DNA from: JAAZBG01 sp964390065 | Lineage (GTDB): Bacteria > Fibrobacterota > Chitinivibrionia > Chitinivibrionales > Chitinispirillaceae | DNA: 64,000 nt | Reading direction: 5' to 3' | Assembly: GCA_964390065.1 (NCBI GenBank) | Contig: CAYMGX010000002.1 | Coordinates: forward strand, 35,427 to 99,426 | In this document: in pieces, positions 45,782 to 55,190 of the stretch | Layout: each line of letters opens with the position of its first letter | How positions within the stretch are numbered: the stretch's first letter is position 1 | Translations under genes and position numbers: made by a program | Notes under the pieces: generated by a model | Told to the model about the DNA's origin: nothing | The model's database searches: none | What the model saw: only the letters and a program-made list of their open reading frames with translations

Positions 45782-46847
45782 ATCGTTTAATTTCCCTGTG
45801 AATCAAGTAGTCTGTAAACATTTCGGTAAATTTTACCGTATAGAAAATCAGTGCAACAATGACAAGTACGATAGAATAATTCTGAAACAGCAGCTGTCTG
45901 AGCAATTCATAATTAAAATGACCCTGAATATTTAATGCCATTTCAATAATGACAAGACCAGTGATCAGAAATGACGCCTGCTCCTTGATTGTTGCAAGAT
46001 ACTGGAAATGTGCATTTCTGAATATATGCTCAAAAAGATGTCCTTTGAACATTTTAAACGGATGAATCAGCGAATTTAATGGAATGCCCTGAGGAGAAAT
46101 TGTGAAGTCCTCGTTAAGATTTTTAACCCGTGCAGTGTCAATGTATCCTTTTCTGCTTTCCGAAACAAGAAATGCATGAAACTTGTTGGTGTACATCATA
46201 AGAAGTCCGTTGGAGATCACACCGAGAAAGATCATGAAAAAAATCGAATCGGTATTAAACTCTGTACGGATTGAATAGGCTATAACGTATGCAGGAGAAA
46301 AGAGAATCAGATAGGCAAATGTTTTAAGCAATTTGAATAGAATGGATGTAAAAGAGAAACGTTTTTTATGATACAGTACCGGGTTATGGATTGACAAATG
46401 TTCCATATGCTTTTCGTGCACAAAACGCCAGCTTCCAAGTGTCTGTACACCGTAAAACGTGAGAAGCATTACGACAATGTAAATAAACAGGAACTTGAGG
46501 TACATGCCGGTCAATTCCAGAAAAACTTTTGTGGAAAGTGACTTCTTTGTATTGGTACTCTGAATCCTTTTATTGAACTGATCACTTTTAATGGTAAGAA
46601 TTTCCTTGACAATCGTATCGTTATACTCTGCACGGTCGGGATAGAAAATATTCATTACGTCCTTTAGAAGAGCTCGCTGAAACCGGTCATCGGGGTTTTG
46701 AATTGAAATGTCAAGAAATTCTTTGACACGGGAACCTGCATACGTCTCCTCGTTTTTTCTCATGGTATTGAAAACAACCATGAGTATAACGATAAGCACT
46801 GTTATAAATGCGATACCTGTGATATGTTCAATAAGTTTATTTTTCAT
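45768..46847 (-). CDS. ABC transporter permease (DppB-like)
   Basis: 359 aa, an N-terminal membrane segment (residues about 7-28), a long extracytoplasmic part of about 90 residues, then five or six segments. The DppB-type coupling motif is recognisable in GYIDTARVKNLNE, followed by the typical C-terminal helices (QEQ-like FLITGLVIIEMALN, YSIVLVIVALIFYTVKF). Divergent enough that substrate cannot be inferred. Confidence 0.83.
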   Translation of the reverse strand: MKNKLIEHITGIAFITVLIVILMVVFNTMRKNEETYAGSRVKEFLDISIQNPDDRFQRALLKDVMNIFYPDRAEYNDTIVKEILTIKSDQFNKRIQSTNTKKSLSTKVFLELTGMYLKFLFIYIVVMLLTFYGVQTLGSWRFVHEKHMEHLSIHNPVLYHKKRFSFTSILFKLLKTFAYLILFSPAYVIAYSIRTEFNTDSIFFMIFLGVISNGLLMMYTNKFHAFLVSESRKGYIDTARVKNLNEDFTISPQGIPLNSLIHPFKMFKGHLFEHIFRNAHFQYLATIKEQASFLITGLVIIEMALNIQGHFNYELLRQLLFQNYSIVLVIVALIFYTVKFTEMFTDYLIHREIKRYENR

Positions 46848-46869
46848 AATTATCAGTCAATGATGTTTC

Positions 46870-47712
46870 TTATGGATGATCTTTTGTTGCGATAATGATC
46901 TGGAAGTTTTCGTATCGTACAACATAAGGTTTACTTAAAAGGAATTTTTCAATATCCTTGGCGATATACGATGTGCTTTGTTCCATTTGAACAATAGCCT
47001 GTTTTGGTCCCCTTAATGTGCAGGTTACACGTTTACCATCTGATTCAATATTCCATTGCGGGACAGATTTCTGCTGATTTGTGTGGGCATTGAAATAGTT
47101 AAACATCGATGTGTAATATTCGTTGGCAGCATCAAGACGTCGCCTGATTGATTCCAGTATATCGGTAGTGGTAACTTTTACAGACTGCGAAACAGCATTA
47201 GTCCGTTTTTGGAATATCGTAGTGCTTTGGATAAAACCATACTCATTACGTTCAGGAACGAAAACATAGGTAGAACCACTTTTTTGAAAAACCCTGATCA
47301 CCGTAGTCCCTTTGCTGAGCGAAGGTGAAGACGCTCCTCTCATTGTGGCGCTTGATGTAAGCGTAACCGTATCCCACAGTGATACTACCGACGTTTGTTT
47401 CTGGAACGATGCTTTGGCACTGCCGGCGAAGCCACCATTGTCATCACGAAGAAGATAGTAAAAACGGTCGTTGTTTTTGCACTTGATTGCATTGGTAATC
47501 TGGTCTCCCAGCGTAATCCTGCTGTTAATTATTTCCAGCGGAAAACCACTGCCGAGAGCTTTTCTGTCAGATTCATATATCGGTTGTTCATAACTGTCAA
47601 GCAGTGTTACTTTGGCAATTGATGAAAAAGTGTAAAAATCAACAGCGGTCGATAGCTTTGCAAGTGATATGACAACAAGTACTGAAGTGAATATTTGTTT
47701 AAACTGTTTCAT
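46870..47712 (-). CDS. Exported protein of unknown function in ABC operon
   Basis: 280 aa with a signal peptide (FTSVLVVISLAKLSTA). The mature part looks beta-rich with SH3-like character in two segments (IAKVTLLDSYEQPIYESD and GTTVIRVFQKSGSTYVFVPERNEYGF). A C-terminal alpha/beta part follows (VTTTDILESIRRRLDAANEYY). No family recognised. It is encoded between the solute-binding protein and the permeases and is probably an accessory periplasmic subunit. Confidence 0.72.
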   Translation of the reverse strand: MKQFKQIFTSVLVVISLAKLSTAVDFYTFSSIAKVTLLDSYEQPIYESDRKALGSGFPLEIINSRITLGDQITNAIKCKNNDRFYYLLRDDNGGFAGSAKASFQKQTSVVSLWDTVTLTSSATMRGASSPSLSKGTTVIRVFQKSGSTYVFVPERNEYGFIQSTTIFQKRTNAVSQSVKVTTTDILESIRRRLDAANEYYTSMFNYFNAHTNQQKSVPQWNIESDGKRVTCTLRGPKQAIVQMEQSTSYIAKDIEKFLLSKPYVVRYENFQIIIATKDHP

Positions 47713-47745
47713 TGTCTGATGCTATCTGGAAAATTAAGAACGTTT

Positions 47746-47789
47746 AAGGACACGCCCACCAAATCCCCTTGGGGGGGGGGTGTGTCTTT
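47746..47789 (-). terminator. Intercistronic hairpin with G10 tract
   Basis: Arms AAGGACACGCCC (47746-47757) and GGGTGTGTCTTT (47778-47789) form a 12-bp stem with G-U pairs. It encloses a CCCC-tt-GGGG core and a run of ten G (47771-47780). On the minus transcript it follows the solute-binding protein stop. No T-tract, so partial termination or mRNA protection is more likely than full stop. Confidence 0.5.
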
Positions 47790-47846
47790 CGTGATAATTA
47801 AGATTTACGATGTAAGAATCATGCGGGTTGCACGTCCTCACTTATA

Positions 47847-49598
47847 CTAAAACTTCCGTTTTGTGGCACTCTGCTTCCATTTTTCAATTGTTGACAATTG
47901 CGATGCTGTTCCATAAAGATCAATGCTTTGTTTGTCAAATTGTGATGAGAAATAGGCCAGTGATGGCAGCGATATAAGCCAGCTTCCAAGTGCAAGACGC
48001 TGTTCGGTTTCATCAACAAGGCGTGCATAGATTTGTTTGTCACTTAATTCACGTGTTGACATGAATTTGAAAGTATGGCTCAGGAGCTGTTTGAAATCTT
48101 CCTTTTCTGGATACTCGCTATCAAGATCGATACCGGCAAAATTCTTATCCGAAGCAAACGCTTCATCACTAATAACATTTACACCTTTGTTATTAACACT
48201 TGTCAAAAGATTAATTTTGTATGTTTCGAAATCTGGTTCTCTGAGAAATACATTGTAGAGATCAAACATGAAATTGCTTCTGTAGCCGCTGAACGCAACA
48301 AGTACTGCATCATAATCACCTTTACGAATTTCATCATTCTGGACAGCAGATACTTTGATTCTGCCGCCGAACAGTGATGGATCGTTAAGAATTTCAGTGA
48401 GATCTGCAAGTTCTTCCTTGAAATCATAATTGAGACAGGTTTTGATTCGTACAGTATCAGGGAGCATAGAAAGATCCGCAGTACCCCGGTCAGTGAGCGG
48501 TGAAATCAGCTGTTCGCTGACATACACTGATGTTGTTGGAAAAACGGAGTTGTTAAGGTATTCGTTGTAGTTATCAGGTGCACCCTCATAGTTTGCGATG
48601 TGGCGCTGCTGGCTGGTATTGATACGGAAAAACCGGTCGAGTACTTTTTTGTTATCAATCAAAGCTCTGAGTGCGATACGCTGGTCAAGGTCGAGTCTGT
48701 TGACATTGTATATAATCGCAAAAAATGTCGTTGCGATACTTGATTTGTAGAAATACTTTGAGGTGTCCCCGATAATCGGTGAGAGTGCACCGAATGGCGT
48801 ACTAAGCAATGTATTGATATTTTTATTTTTCAGTTCGGTTGTATAGGTACTGTTGTCAATAAACGGCTTGAGAACAACTCTGTTCAGATTTGCAGTACCA
48901 GCAGGTGATTTCCAGAAGTAAATTTTATTGTCTTTTTCTTTTTCTCCGGCATACATATATGGGCCGGTTCCATTGTTATAAACAGGTGCATCAATCTGTG
49001 AATCTGATGAAATAATTTTAAACGACAGGATCTCCTTTATGTCACTTTCTCCCCATTCACGATCACTGCGAAACTGAAATGTGATCTCGCCGTTTTCATC
49101 CGGTCCTGAAAAGTTAAAATCCGGTACAGCCTGAGATACAAGAATATAATCGGGGGAAATACTTCCAAGGCTTTTTATTCTGTCAAGAGTAAACCGGAGA
49201 TCATTTGCAGTAAACTCGATTGCAGCTCTGTCGGTAATCGTTACATTCTCTTTTTCCATGGTAACATTCCATGATGAATGCCACTTTTTATTCGGCTTGA
49301 GACGGATTTTAACGGTGGTGTTTTTTGGGTCATACCCCATGAATTCACCAAGTCCATCCTCATATGTGATGCCGCTTGCATTTGCACTGATATTAAAGAG
49401 GCCATCGAATGACACTTCGTCAAGTTTGTCTGCAATCGGAACGGAACTCGGAACATGAGGATCTATTTTAGGTTTCTGATGTGCTATGTACGGAATGACT
49501 ATCTGGTCTCTGAGGTTTTTATTAAAAATAAAAAAGTAAAGCAGTCCTGCTGCAACAACAATAAACAGTGAAACTGCAATAATTATCGCTTTTTTCAT
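47847..49598 (-). CDS. Membrane-tethered solute-binding protein (SBP_bac_5-like)
   Basis: 583 aa with an N-terminal hydrophobic helix (residues about 4-26) without a lipobox, so it is anchored rather than lipidated. The rest fits the oligopeptide-binding family: KIRLKPNKKWHSSWNVT, FTANDLRFTLDRIKSLG, the DQRIALRALIDNKKVLDRFF pattern and a late YNVFLREPDF. Binds substrate for the two permeases downstream. AGGAG lies 8 bases before the ATG. Confidence 0.85.
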   Translation of the reverse strand: MKKAIIIAVSLFIVVAAGLLYFFIFNKNLRDQIVIPYIAHQKPKIDPHVPSSVPIADKLDEVSFDGLFNISANASGITYEDGLGEFMGYDPKNTTVKIRLKPNKKWHSSWNVTMEKENVTITDRAAIEFTANDLRFTLDRIKSLGSISPDYILVSQAVPDFNFSGPDENGEITFQFRSDREWGESDIKEILSFKIISSDSQIDAPVYNNGTGPYMYAGEKEKDNKIYFWKSPAGTANLNRVVLKPFIDNSTYTTELKNKNINTLLSTPFGALSPIIGDTSKYFYKSSIATTFFAIIYNVNRLDLDQRIALRALIDNKKVLDRFFRINTSQQRHIANYEGAPDNYNEYLNNSVFPTTSVYVSEQLISPLTDRGTADLSMLPDTVRIKTCLNYDFKEELADLTEILNDPSLFGGRIKVSAVQNDEIRKGDYDAVLVAFSGYRSNFMFDLYNVFLREPDFETYKINLLTSVNNKGVNVISDEAFASDKNFAGIDLDSEYPEKEDFKQLLSHTFKFMSTRELSDKQIYARLVDETEQRLALGSWLISLPSLAYFSSQFDKQSIDLYGTASQLSTIEKWKQSATKRKF

Positions 49599-49633
49599 TG
49601 TGGTGCTCCTGTAAAGGAATAGTGTTTACCATT

Positions 49634-49670
49634 TATACATGACCGGTGTATTGAACACCGGTCATGTATA
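49634..49670 (-). terminator. Perfect 15-bp intercistronic hairpin
   Basis: TATACATGACCGGTG and its exact complement enclose a 7-nt loop between the lipoprotein stop and the solute-binding protein start. No T-tract follows on the minus strand. It probably stabilises or segments the operon mRNA. Confidence 0.6.
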
Positions 49671-49679
49671 GTTGTATTG

Positions 49680-52064
49680 TTAATTCTTTTTAATTATAGG
49701 TTTTTGAATCATCGTGCTGAAGGTATACACCTTGAAAGAGCTATCATAGAAGGTAATCTCAAGAATGTTGCCTTTATCCTTATTCATCTGAACCGGAGTA
49801 ATCTGGCATTCATAATCATTCTCTGCACTCGGTGCTGTAATTGTAAAACGACCTTCATTCTTTAGGGGCTTTTTATTAAGGGTTATCGATTCATACCACT
49901 GTGATGCTGCTGCGTTGGATGCAATTTCCTTCGGCAGTTTAATGTTGACATCGTACATGGGAAAGTCTGCTTCTGTCTCAATGTCAACATTGTAACGGAC
50001 AACATACTTGTTCTTACCTTTTTTGTTATCGGTAACCGGCAGCACAAAGACACGGCGATATTCCTTCGGTTTGGTAATCCATTTTGCAGAATATGGGTCA
50101 CATTCCGCAATACGTGTTTTTGTCTTTTTGTCATTGGCTTTATAATGCTTACCATGAGTAACAATTGCGCGGGCTTTCAGAACGCCATTATCTGACGGGT
50201 TCGCTGTGAACTGTTCGTACAGAGTTTTAATGGCACGTGCCGGGAATTCATCGTCTCTCATTTTGCCAAGATCTTCAATAAGTTTGTTTTTACGCTGGAT
50301 AAGCTCACTACGCGATCCTGACGAAAATGTAATGTTATGAACCGGTGTGAAAATTGTATCGGAGTAGAGAGAATCAACATTCTCAAGAGTGTTTACGTTT
50401 GCATCAAGGAATTGTGTAATCTTAACACGTGATGCATTATCAATGCGGGTGTACAGCAAATCCTCTTTGGAATCAACGGCAGCTATTTTTAAAGGAAGTA
50501 TCTCTGCTGCATTGAGAAAATTGATATCCTCATGAAGCTTTCTTAACAGATTCTCTGCCTGAACCCAGTTATTGGATTCAAGTGCACCCTGGATCTGACT
50601 GCTTTGCTCCTCAACAGACATTTTGTCAAGTGCTTTGTATTTTTCAGGGAGAAAAGTAAGATGCATGTTCTGTTTGATCATGCCAAGCATCGTGCTGTAG
50701 TCTCTTTGTTCCTTGAGTGAGTTCAATTGAATAACAAGTAACTCTGCCTGTTTGTACAGACCAAGCAATTTGGTGACTTCGTTTGAAACTGCAGTAAGTT
50801 CTGTGTTAATGTGGGCGGTGCTTTTGTACTTTGTATATTTACCGTAAGATTCATCAATGGTTGAAGGTAGACCATTCTGGACTGCAGTAGTCTTTGCAAC
50901 TGCGATTCTGAAAAATTCATTATCCGGCATCTGATTATAGGAGTTAACCGTGGATGTAATATACGCAATGGAATCTCTGGCATTTAAAAGAGCAATAGCC
51001 TTCGCGTCAAAATCCTTGACATATTTTACAATCGCATTATATTCCGGAGGAATACTCAGACCTGCAGATTCATACAGTAATCTTGTTCTGTAAAGATTAC
51101 CGGTCATGTAAAGACTTTCATCAAATGGCTTTGCGTCATCCTTGCCGCTGAGACGCTGATCATAGAAGGGAACGATTTCCGGGAGGCGGCCTTTTATCAC
51201 AGTCTGGGCTTCAGAAATAACGGTGCTTGGATACCGTTCCTTTTTCTGGAAATATCCCGTAAAGTCATCAACAGACTTGACAAGTTCAGATGGATTGTTC
51301 CGGCAGAAATATTCTTTTGAAAAGAATGCAATTGTTGCAAGATAGTTTTCCTGGAACTTTAACTCATCTTCAAGATCTGCCCGGAGTTTTAAATAGTTCT
51401 GATAGGCAACATCTTTTGAATTGAGGATAGATTTCGGAAAAATGCTTTCAATGGCAAGAAGTTCCTTATGCATTGTTTCAAGTTCAGCAGAACGTTTTTT
51501 GAGAGAATCTGATGTAGCCGCATAGTTAAGCCCGTCAAGATGGTAACCGTTACCAATCGCAGAATAGTTTTTTCTGTCAAGACGGTTTTTAGAAAGGATA
51601 TTCTGAAACTCAGCATACTTTCCCTCAAACTTATACCGCCATTGAGGTGCATAGCGGTAATTGACCTTGAACTGTTTGTTCTGACCTATTTTGTCAATAA
51701 GAAAAAAATAACCGGTACCGTTCTGGTTTACCGGATAAACACTGAGTGTATCCGATGATGATTCATCTTTGATTAGTTCACCAGCCTGTTTCTTGTCTGT
51801 CAAAACAGCGGTAAGATTTGATGAGACAGTCTTCTTCTGGGGAAGTGAGAGCACAAGATAAAAATTGTTTTCCTGCGGTGATGGAAACTGGATAAAATAT
51901 TTTTTATCCTTTTTTACTTCAAAATCGTTTTTACCGTTTTTTAACTCAATATATGATGCAGTTTCGGCAGGTGAAAGTTCGGGTTTTGGTTGAAGCTGCT
52001 TGTATGCGCTACACCCGGCAAACAGTAAAGCTGCTGTTCCAAGAAGAATAACACGTAAATTCAT
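49680..52064 (-). CDS. Large lipoprotein heading the ABC operon
   Basis: 794 aa with a clean lipobox (LLFAGC, Cys18) and a GGGGG ribosome site. The middle is long and helical, with coiled-coil-like stretches (TSDSLKKRSAELETMHKELL, SELIQRKNKLIEDLGKM). Beta-rich parts are found at both ends. No family recognised. As first cistron of the transporter operon it is probably an outer-membrane or periplasm-spanning accessory factor, for example a scaffold linking outer-membrane uptake to the ABC unit. Confidence 0.8.
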   Translation of the reverse strand: MNLRVILLGTAALLFAGCSAYKQLQPKPELSPAETASYIELKNGKNDFEVKKDKKYFIQFPSPQENNFYLVLSLPQKKTVSSNLTAVLTDKKQAGELIKDESSSDTLSVYPVNQNGTGYFFLIDKIGQNKQFKVNYRYAPQWRYKFEGKYAEFQNILSKNRLDRKNYSAIGNGYHLDGLNYAATSDSLKKRSAELETMHKELLAIESIFPKSILNSKDVAYQNYLKLRADLEDELKFQENYLATIAFFSKEYFCRNNPSELVKSVDDFTGYFQKKERYPSTVISEAQTVIKGRLPEIVPFYDQRLSGKDDAKPFDESLYMTGNLYRTRLLYESAGLSIPPEYNAIVKYVKDFDAKAIALLNARDSIAYITSTVNSYNQMPDNEFFRIAVAKTTAVQNGLPSTIDESYGKYTKYKSTAHINTELTAVSNEVTKLLGLYKQAELLVIQLNSLKEQRDYSTMLGMIKQNMHLTFLPEKYKALDKMSVEEQSSQIQGALESNNWVQAENLLRKLHEDINFLNAAEILPLKIAAVDSKEDLLYTRIDNASRVKITQFLDANVNTLENVDSLYSDTIFTPVHNITFSSGSRSELIQRKNKLIEDLGKMRDDEFPARAIKTLYEQFTANPSDNGVLKARAIVTHGKHYKANDKKTKTRIAECDPYSAKWITKPKEYRRVFVLPVTDNKKGKNKYVVRYNVDIETEADFPMYDVNIKLPKEIASNAAASQWYESITLNKKPLKNEGRFTITAPSAENDYECQITPVQMNKDKGNILEITFYDSSFKVYTFSTMIQKPIIKKN

Positions 52065-52379
52065 CTAATGTACCCCCGTCAGGAGAGAGTGTTAATATAA
52101 CTATTCGTTTGTTTTCGAAGAACTCAACAGGCATATCCAATATGTCGTTTACAATAAGGTATACTACGAGATTATTGTTACAGCCCTGTCTTAATGAGCG
52201 CTGGTAGTATCTGCAGAGATGCTCTGCAGTTTCTGTTGAATGCTCAGTATCGTATCAGATTATTGATATCTAACGACCAGAAATGACACAAAAAAATCCA
52301 AACAGGTCAATACTTCTAAAAAGTAATATATAATGTAGAGTATGGTAAAAGCGAGTCTAATCTTCTATAAAATGTGATT
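52065..52379. other. Intergenic region upstream of the ABC operon
   Basis: 315 bp that should carry the promoter of the minus-strand operon. A perfect palindrome CTGCAGAG-atg-CTCTGCAG lies at 52211-52229, about 150 bp before the lipoprotein start, and may be an operator or leader hairpin. No convincing -35/-10 pair or RNA gene was found. Confidence 0.45.
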
Positions 52380-53039
52380 TTAATCAGGCCGGAGTTTGCG
52401 AAATGCTACAGATGTCCATAAAAATGTCGCAATAAGAAGCAGCGCCCAAAATACAACAGGGATAATCCCGGCACCGGTTATGAAGCGTAATGCAAGGCTA
52501 TTTTGTTTTGTCAATGATTTGGTGTCAGATAGCATGGCACTTTCAATTGCAGTCATAACGTCATCGGAAGCACTTTGAAGGGCGCTATAGTTTTTTTGTA
52601 GCGTTGTTGATGCAAAACGGGCTGCTTTTCTCCGGTCCGGACCGCCTAAAAGTAATGTGTAGTTGACACACGATTCTTTGTATTTGATGTAATCATCACG
52701 GATTTTTGCAGTTAACAGGCGCTCTGATTTGTTGAAATCTGATTTCTCAAGTGACGGGAGAAGCTTATCACATCCGGTAAACAACTCAAAGACATCTTTC
52801 TGAAGGCATATCAACTCTGTTGTATCCTCTGTAAGTATCATGCTTAACGCTGTGTTATGTATTGTGTTGCAGTTGCGTTCGAAAAGTGCAATTTTTTTGC
52901 GGTTTGTGATATCGGAATTAATAATTCTGGAATATGCTGCATCAATTGAACTGATAATTGCGGAGTTGGAGACCGCTATCCCGAGTAGTACTAACGCTCC
53001 TATTCCAAACACCAGTAACCGTTTTTTGTCAGCACGCAT
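52380..53039 (-). CDS. Stand-alone four-helix-bundle sensor domain protein
   Basis: 219 aa. Two membrane segments (residues about 8-28 and 186-208) enclose a periplasmic helical domain of about 155 residues, similar to the 4HB_MCP ligand-binding domain of chemoreceptors (NRKKIALFERNCNTIHNTAL... LTAKIRDDYIKYKESCV). Only about 10 residues follow the second segment: no HAMP, kinase or methyl-accepting part. It may be a truncated receptor or a small partner of another membrane sensor. Confidence 0.75.
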   Translation of the reverse strand: MRADKKRLLVFGIGALVLLGIAVSNSAIISSIDAAYSRIINSDITNRKKIALFERNCNTIHNTALSMILTEDTTELICLQKDVFELFTGCDKLLPSLEKSDFNKSERLLTAKIRDDYIKYKESCVNYTLLLGGPDRRKAARFASTTLQKNYSALQSASDDVMTAIESAMLSDTKSLTKQNSLALRFITGAGIIPVVFWALLLIATFLWTSVAFRKLRPD

Positions 53040-53149
53040 AATTTGTAACCGTTTAAAAAAGAGTTATAATTATATAAATTATGTTATGCCATTTGTGTGT
53101 CGAGAAAATTTCAGAGATTTTCCGCCGGTTACTTTTTGTTACAGATTAC

Positions 53150-53178
53150 TCGACAAATAACTATCCTTTTAGTATACT
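53150..53178 (+). promoter_or_regulatory. Sigma-70-type promoter for malQ
   Basis: TCGACA (53150), a 17-bp spacer and TATACT (53173-53178), each one base off consensus. The start would be near 53185, giving a long leader of about 184 nt. The leader shows nothing distinct; the remaining 110 bp of the 329-bp gap likewise. Confidence 0.6.
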
Positions 53179-53368
53179 ATGAGTTACAGAGATGCTGCTG
53201 ATAGTTGTGCTGGATCTGGTTGGTCGCAGCATTGCATGGTTTTGCATTGTGACGATAAAAATTGTAAAGATTTTTACAGCAATATTTTTGGATTCCAAAC
53301 CGGATTTAAAGCGTAGACTGTTTTCGTCCTCTGCAATTGTTTCTTGAATCGTTCTTTGGGGAGATGCT

Positions 53369-54865
53369 ATGAATCGATCATCCGGTATATTTCTTCACCC
53401 GACATCACTGCCATCAAAATACGGTATTGGTGATTTGGGGCCATCAGCTTATAGCTGGATTGACTTGCTGGAAGCAATGAAACAGACGCACTGGCAGGTT
53501 TGTCCCCTGGGGCCTACAGGATATGGTGATTCACCATATCAGAGTCTTTGTTCGTTTGCGGGCAATACACTTCTAATTTCTCCCGAAATTCTTCATAAAG
53601 AAGGGCTTCTCACTGCTGATGAACTTGCTGCGTTTCCATCGTTGCCAAATGATAATGTCGATTTTGGTGCAGTGATTAATGCCAAAGAGGAGTTGAATAA
53701 AACAGCATATCTTCGTTTTACTGATAATAGTGAATTTATTGCGTTTTGTGAGCGTGAACAGTATTGGCTTGACAATTATGCTCTTTATAAAGTGCTAAAA
53801 GACCTGCATGATGGATTGCCATGGTACAGTTGGGATGCAAAATTCAAATTACGGTATCCGGCAGCACTTGAGGAGACTACCGGGACGCAGCGCAAAGAGA
53901 TACGGTACCAGAAATTTCTTCAATATGTTTTTTATAAACAATGGATTGATCTTAAAGAATATGCAAATTTCCGTAGTATAACTATAATTGGTGATCTTCC
54001 AATTTATATTGCGTACGACAGTTCGGACGCGTGGGCATCACCGGAACTTTTTGAACTTGATGAAAACGCAAAACCGATCCGCGTCGCAGGTGTACCACCT
54101 GATTATTTCAGTGAAACCGGACAGCTTTGGGGCAATCCGCTGTATCACTGGAAAAATATGCGTCAGGATGGTTACTTATGGTGGATAAAGCGAATCAAGA
54201 AAACACTCGAACTGGTTGATTACATGCGACTTGATCACTTTCGCGGTTTTGAAGCCTACTGGGCTGTTGAGGCTGATGCGCCGACTGCGGAAAAGGGCGA
54301 ATGGGTCAAGGGGCCTGGGGCGGATCTGTTTAAAGCAGTAAAAAAAGCCCTTGGAAAACTACCAATTATTGCCGAAGATCTTGGTGTTATTACTCCGGAA
54401 GTAGAAGCTCTTAGAAATACTATTGGTCTTCCCGGAATGAAAATTCTCCAGTTCGCATTTGATGGAAATCCGGAAAATCCGTATTTACCGTATAATACCC
54501 AGAAGGAAAGCGTGCTTTATACGGGAACACATGACAATGATACATCCCTGGGGTGGTTTAATAGTCTTGTCGAACTTGATAAACATCAGGTGCGGCAATA
54601 TCTGGGTTGTGATGACGCAACATTTCTTGAACATTTTCTGCGTTGTGCGCTGAGTGCTCCATCAGGTATGTGTATTATTCCTTTTCAGGATATTCTCGGC
54701 CTTGGTTCATCATGCAGGATGAATATTCCTGGAAAGGAAAGCGGTAACTGGAAGTGGCGTTTTACATTCGATCATATTGACAACAGTAAGATTAGAATGT
54801 TTACAGATTTCGTGTCGATTTACGGTCGTGCACCGAAGAAAAAAAAGGTACCAGTCACAACGTGA
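53369..54865 (+). CDS. malQ: 4-alpha-glucanotransferase
   Basis: 498 aa, GH77. It has the N-terminal RSSGIFLHPTSLPSKYGIGDLG, GPTGYGDSPYQS, DLPIYIAYDSSDAWASPELF, nucleophile region DYMRLDHFRGFEAYW, acid/base region PIIAEDLGVITPEVEALR and GTHDNDTSLGWF. It transfers glucan chains in maltodextrin and glycogen metabolism. GGGGAG precedes the ATG. No other glycogen gene lies next to it. Confidence 0.96.
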   Translation: MNRSSGIFLHPTSLPSKYGIGDLGPSAYSWIDLLEAMKQTHWQVCPLGPTGYGDSPYQSLCSFAGNTLLISPEILHKEGLLTADELAAFPSLPNDNVDFGAVINAKEELNKTAYLRFTDNSEFIAFCEREQYWLDNYALYKVLKDLHDGLPWYSWDAKFKLRYPAALEETTGTQRKEIRYQKFLQYVFYKQWIDLKEYANFRSITIIGDLPIYIAYDSSDAWASPELFELDENAKPIRVAGVPPDYFSETGQLWGNPLYHWKNMRQDGYLWWIKRIKKTLELVDYMRLDHFRGFEAYWAVEADAPTAEKGEWVKGPGADLFKAVKKALGKLPIIAEDLGVITPEVEALRNTIGLPGMKILQFAFDGNPENPYLPYNTQKESVLYTGTHDNDTSLGWFNSLVELDKHQVRQYLGCDDATFLEHFLRCALSAPSGMCIIPFQDILGLGSSCRMNIPGKESGNWKWRFTFDHIDNSKIRMFTDFVSIYGRAPKKKKVPVTT

Positions 54866-55190
54866 CATCTCACCCGTAGAGACCACAATACAGTTCATCT
54901 GAGATCAGGAACCTGAGAGCGGTGCCAATCGCTCTTTCCTGTTTGCGTCTGGAGCAGTGCAACCTTCGGCAGCAACTTTCTAAAATGCAACACAGCTGCT
55001 TCGCAATCCATTGCATTAAAGCCACGTGGAATAAACAATCAAGATAATTTCGTTATGACTGTTACTCCTGATTTATTTTTAAACCCGGATTTTCTGTTTT
55101 TTTTGGATTAGCCTTTAATGGCTGGGTTCACAGTACTTAACGGGACACTGTAACTGACATCCAAAAAGCATTTTAGTTGATGAGCATAGT
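54866..55190. other. Intergenic region malQ to SGNH gene
   Basis: 325 bp. A hairpin at 54915-54936 (GAGAGCG-gtgccaat-CGCTCTT, 7-bp stem) is a weak candidate terminator for malQ, followed by a T-rich but not T-run sequence. The promoter of the SGNH cassette should be in the second half, where AT-rich runs occur but no clear boxes are visible. Confidence 0.4.

Noticed and set aside
52535..52551. TGGCAC and TTGCA resembling a sigma-54 promoter
   Set aside because: Spacing is one base too long and it lies inside, and antisense to, the four-helix-bundle gene.
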